DNA from: Rhypophila decipiens
Lineage: Eukaryota; Ascomycota; Sordariomycetes; Sordariales; Naviculisporaceae
Direction of reading: 5' to 3'
DNA length: 64,000 bases
NCBI GenBank assembly: GCA_033297075.1
Contig: MU858045.1
Location: forward strand, 496,001 to 560,000
Under the pieces are notes generated by a model. The model ran no database searches and was not told the DNA's origin. It saw nothing but the letters and a program-made list of their open reading frames with translations. Position numbers and translations under genes: made by a program. Below, one piece after another: positions 62,301 through 64,000 of the stretch. Positions within the stretch are counted from its first letter, which is position 1. Every line of letters begins with the position of its first letter.

Positions 62301-64000
62301 ATGAGCTTGGCGAATCTTGGCTTCCACGACCACGCTCTTTTTGATTGCATATTATCATCCATCCACGAGGTACGGCTATTTCGAACAAACATATCAAAGA
62401 AAAGGGAACTTTTTTATTTCTTTGATATACACGCATACCGACATCTCGATCTCTCACAAACAAAGACTCGGAAGCTTCCATTGGTGTCGATAATGACGTA
62501 ATTGGAGTAGGGGTTCTTTCTGTGAGTTTTGGTTCTCGTACCATCATGACGCCGATATCATTGTTTTGCTCTCGGGAAATTCCTTGATATCGTATTCTGT
62601 CCAAGGGGATCCCATCCATCGCTGTATGGGAAGCAAAGAGATCTCAGATTAGGTCCGTTTAACTCAAACGCCTATATGGATATTTGCAGACAACCAAACA
62701 CGAGTACCTTTCGCAAAGGATATGGATGGATGGATGATCCCTCCTTCTACATACTCGGTACCCCTTTTGCCAGGAACAGGTTATAAAACTGCACTGCATT
62801 TTTTTCTGCTTCGGGACATGATATTGTAAGTCGACGCGGCGAAAAGTTTTGAAACACGCCATTTATACTGCAGAGCTGTACTACTGTTTTGTTTCTGTTT
62901 CTTATTTTGATCAGAAAACGGATTGATTTGCAGACCTTGTCAAGCTTGTGTAGATCTTATTCGGTGGATGCCTGTATCCGGTTGCTCACTCAGGGGAAAT
63001 GCTCTTGTAGGCGATGATTTACCCATCCACCTCGGCTCGTGTCGGTCCCTGATGGACGTTCGTGTTCTCCTTTTATGGATTCAGGGGTTGGGGGCTGACT
63101 GGGGCTGTAAATGGTTTTCTCTCTCGGAACCAGTTCTTTAATTTGTAAGGAAGTCGTCACTGGTCGTGTAGACGAAATACTACTTCATTTATCTCCCATG
63201 TGTACACTGACAGATAAAGATGGTCTTAAGGATCTTACTAACATATGACAAGCGAGCTGATACGTGGAGGGTTATAGCTAGCCCCCAGCCCCTGTCTCGG
63301 CTGCAATTTGAGCTGAATACAGGATTGCGGATAATTACAACATGTCGGATTATATGATTCTTGATATAAAACACGACATATTAAGTCGGCAACATGTATT
63401 CTTCGTACTGTATGTCATTGCGGCGTAGTATATACAAGCACAGTCAAGCACCATCAGCTTCCGTCCCTAGCTGAGAGACCTGTTTAGATAAAACTTCCCA
63501 TATTCTTGATCGACTCATTAAGGGGCAGGTAGGCTGCCGGCACACATTTACACCACGACGTCCACGATACACGCAGCAACAGCTGCGTGGTTAACTTGAT
63601 GGGATTCGGAACTGTCACGTTCGTAATGTTGTGCTGGTCCGGCCCGGTGATTTATCGGGATGGTAAATAATATAAAAGGAGACCGCCCCCGAAACCGACA
63701 CATGGAAAACAAGGTCCTAAGTGACACATGTTGATCACAAAATCCCGATCATTTATCTCAGACTCTGTCCTCATCTTCCTGCGCATTTTATATATATATA
63801 TATGAGGAGAGTATATATGCACATACTCTGTAGGTGGGCTTTGGTGTCTGGCCTTGACGATGTCCATTTTCAAGGAACTATCTGCACTCTCCATCGGGAC
63901 CATCAACATAATAGACTGATTCTTGCTCCCAGTTTCGTACATATGAAGATACTCCCTCGTACGACCTTACAATGCTGTTCGTAGTGTAGTAGGTTTAGTG
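59322..64000. other. Region upstream of os-1 to the window end, 4.7 kb
   Basis: No convincing gene. The first ~1.3 kb is the probable os-1 promoter and leader. Frames such as 60993-61664 plus (223 codons) and 62194-62619 minus (141 codons) overlap other frames, lack domains and lack a protein-like composition. A perfect 12-base inverted repeat occurs at 62391-62428 and an AT dinucleotide run at about 63789-63803. Confidence 0.45.
62391..62428. repeat. Perfect 12-bp inverted repeat with 14-base loop
   Basis: ATATCAAAGAAA (62391-62402) is matched by TTTCTTTGATAT (62417-62428), a perfect palindromic pair around an AG/T-rich loop. It lies in non-coding DNA. A hairpin is possible, as is a bidirectional terminator or a small mobile-element end; no target-site duplication is obvious. 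Confidence 0.75.

Overview
The window is nuclear DNA of a filamentous ascomycete, most likely a Sordariomycete close to the Sordariales. Short GT-AG introns with CTRAC-like branch sites, a group III HAMP-repeat histidine kinase of OS-1/NIK-1 size, RIC8, an NCLX-type cation exchanger and long disordered zinc-finger regulators all fit that. The species cannot be fixed from the sequence. There are no operons; genes lie on both strands and are separated by 0.5-6 kb of non-coding DNA.

Layout. At 0.7-1.4 kb is a small secreted cyanovirin-N-fold protein. At 5.8-9.2 kb is a large C2H2 zinc-finger protein. At 10.4-15.4 kb are two neighbouring minus-strand genes of unknown function with dibasic KR sites: one is Lys/Glu-rich and ends in a CaaX-like box, the other carries internal repeats. 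At 16.5-20.0 kb is a five-exon regulator combining two C2H2 fingers with a Zn2Cys6 cluster. RIC8 (21.2-23.0 kb, minus) and a Rif1-like protein (24.3-30.0 kb, plus) are divergent. A glucose-6-phosphate 1-epimerase (31.2-32.3 kb) is followed by an odd intron-containing tRNA gene. An NCLX-like Na+/Ca2+ exchanger (33.4-36.8 kb, minus) is divergent from the condensin kleisin Brn1/CAP-H (38.5-41.6 kb, plus). A second atypical tRNA gene lies at 42.8-42.9 kb, and a tentative small acidic protein gene at 44.0-45.6 kb. About 6 kb without a convincing gene precedes a SAM + HMG-box regulator (51.7-53.7 kb, plus), which converges on the OS-1 type osmosensing hybrid histidine kinase (55.1-59.3 kb, minus). 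The last 4.7 kb, upstream of the kinase, shows no convincing gene.

The named genes act in separate processes: G-protein signalling (RIC8), osmotic and fungicide-related phosphorelay signalling (OS-1), telomere/replication control (Rif1), chromosome condensation (Brn1), sugar phosphate metabolism and ion transport. They look like ordinary core-genome neighbours. The parts I cannot explain from known families are the KR/CaaX gene pair at 10.4-15.4 kb, the two tRNA genes whose anticodon arms do not fold canonically, and the long gene-free leaders ahead of the HMG-box and os-1 genes. Exon boundaries come from reading splice sites and frame continuity by eye; the lengths were checked for frame.
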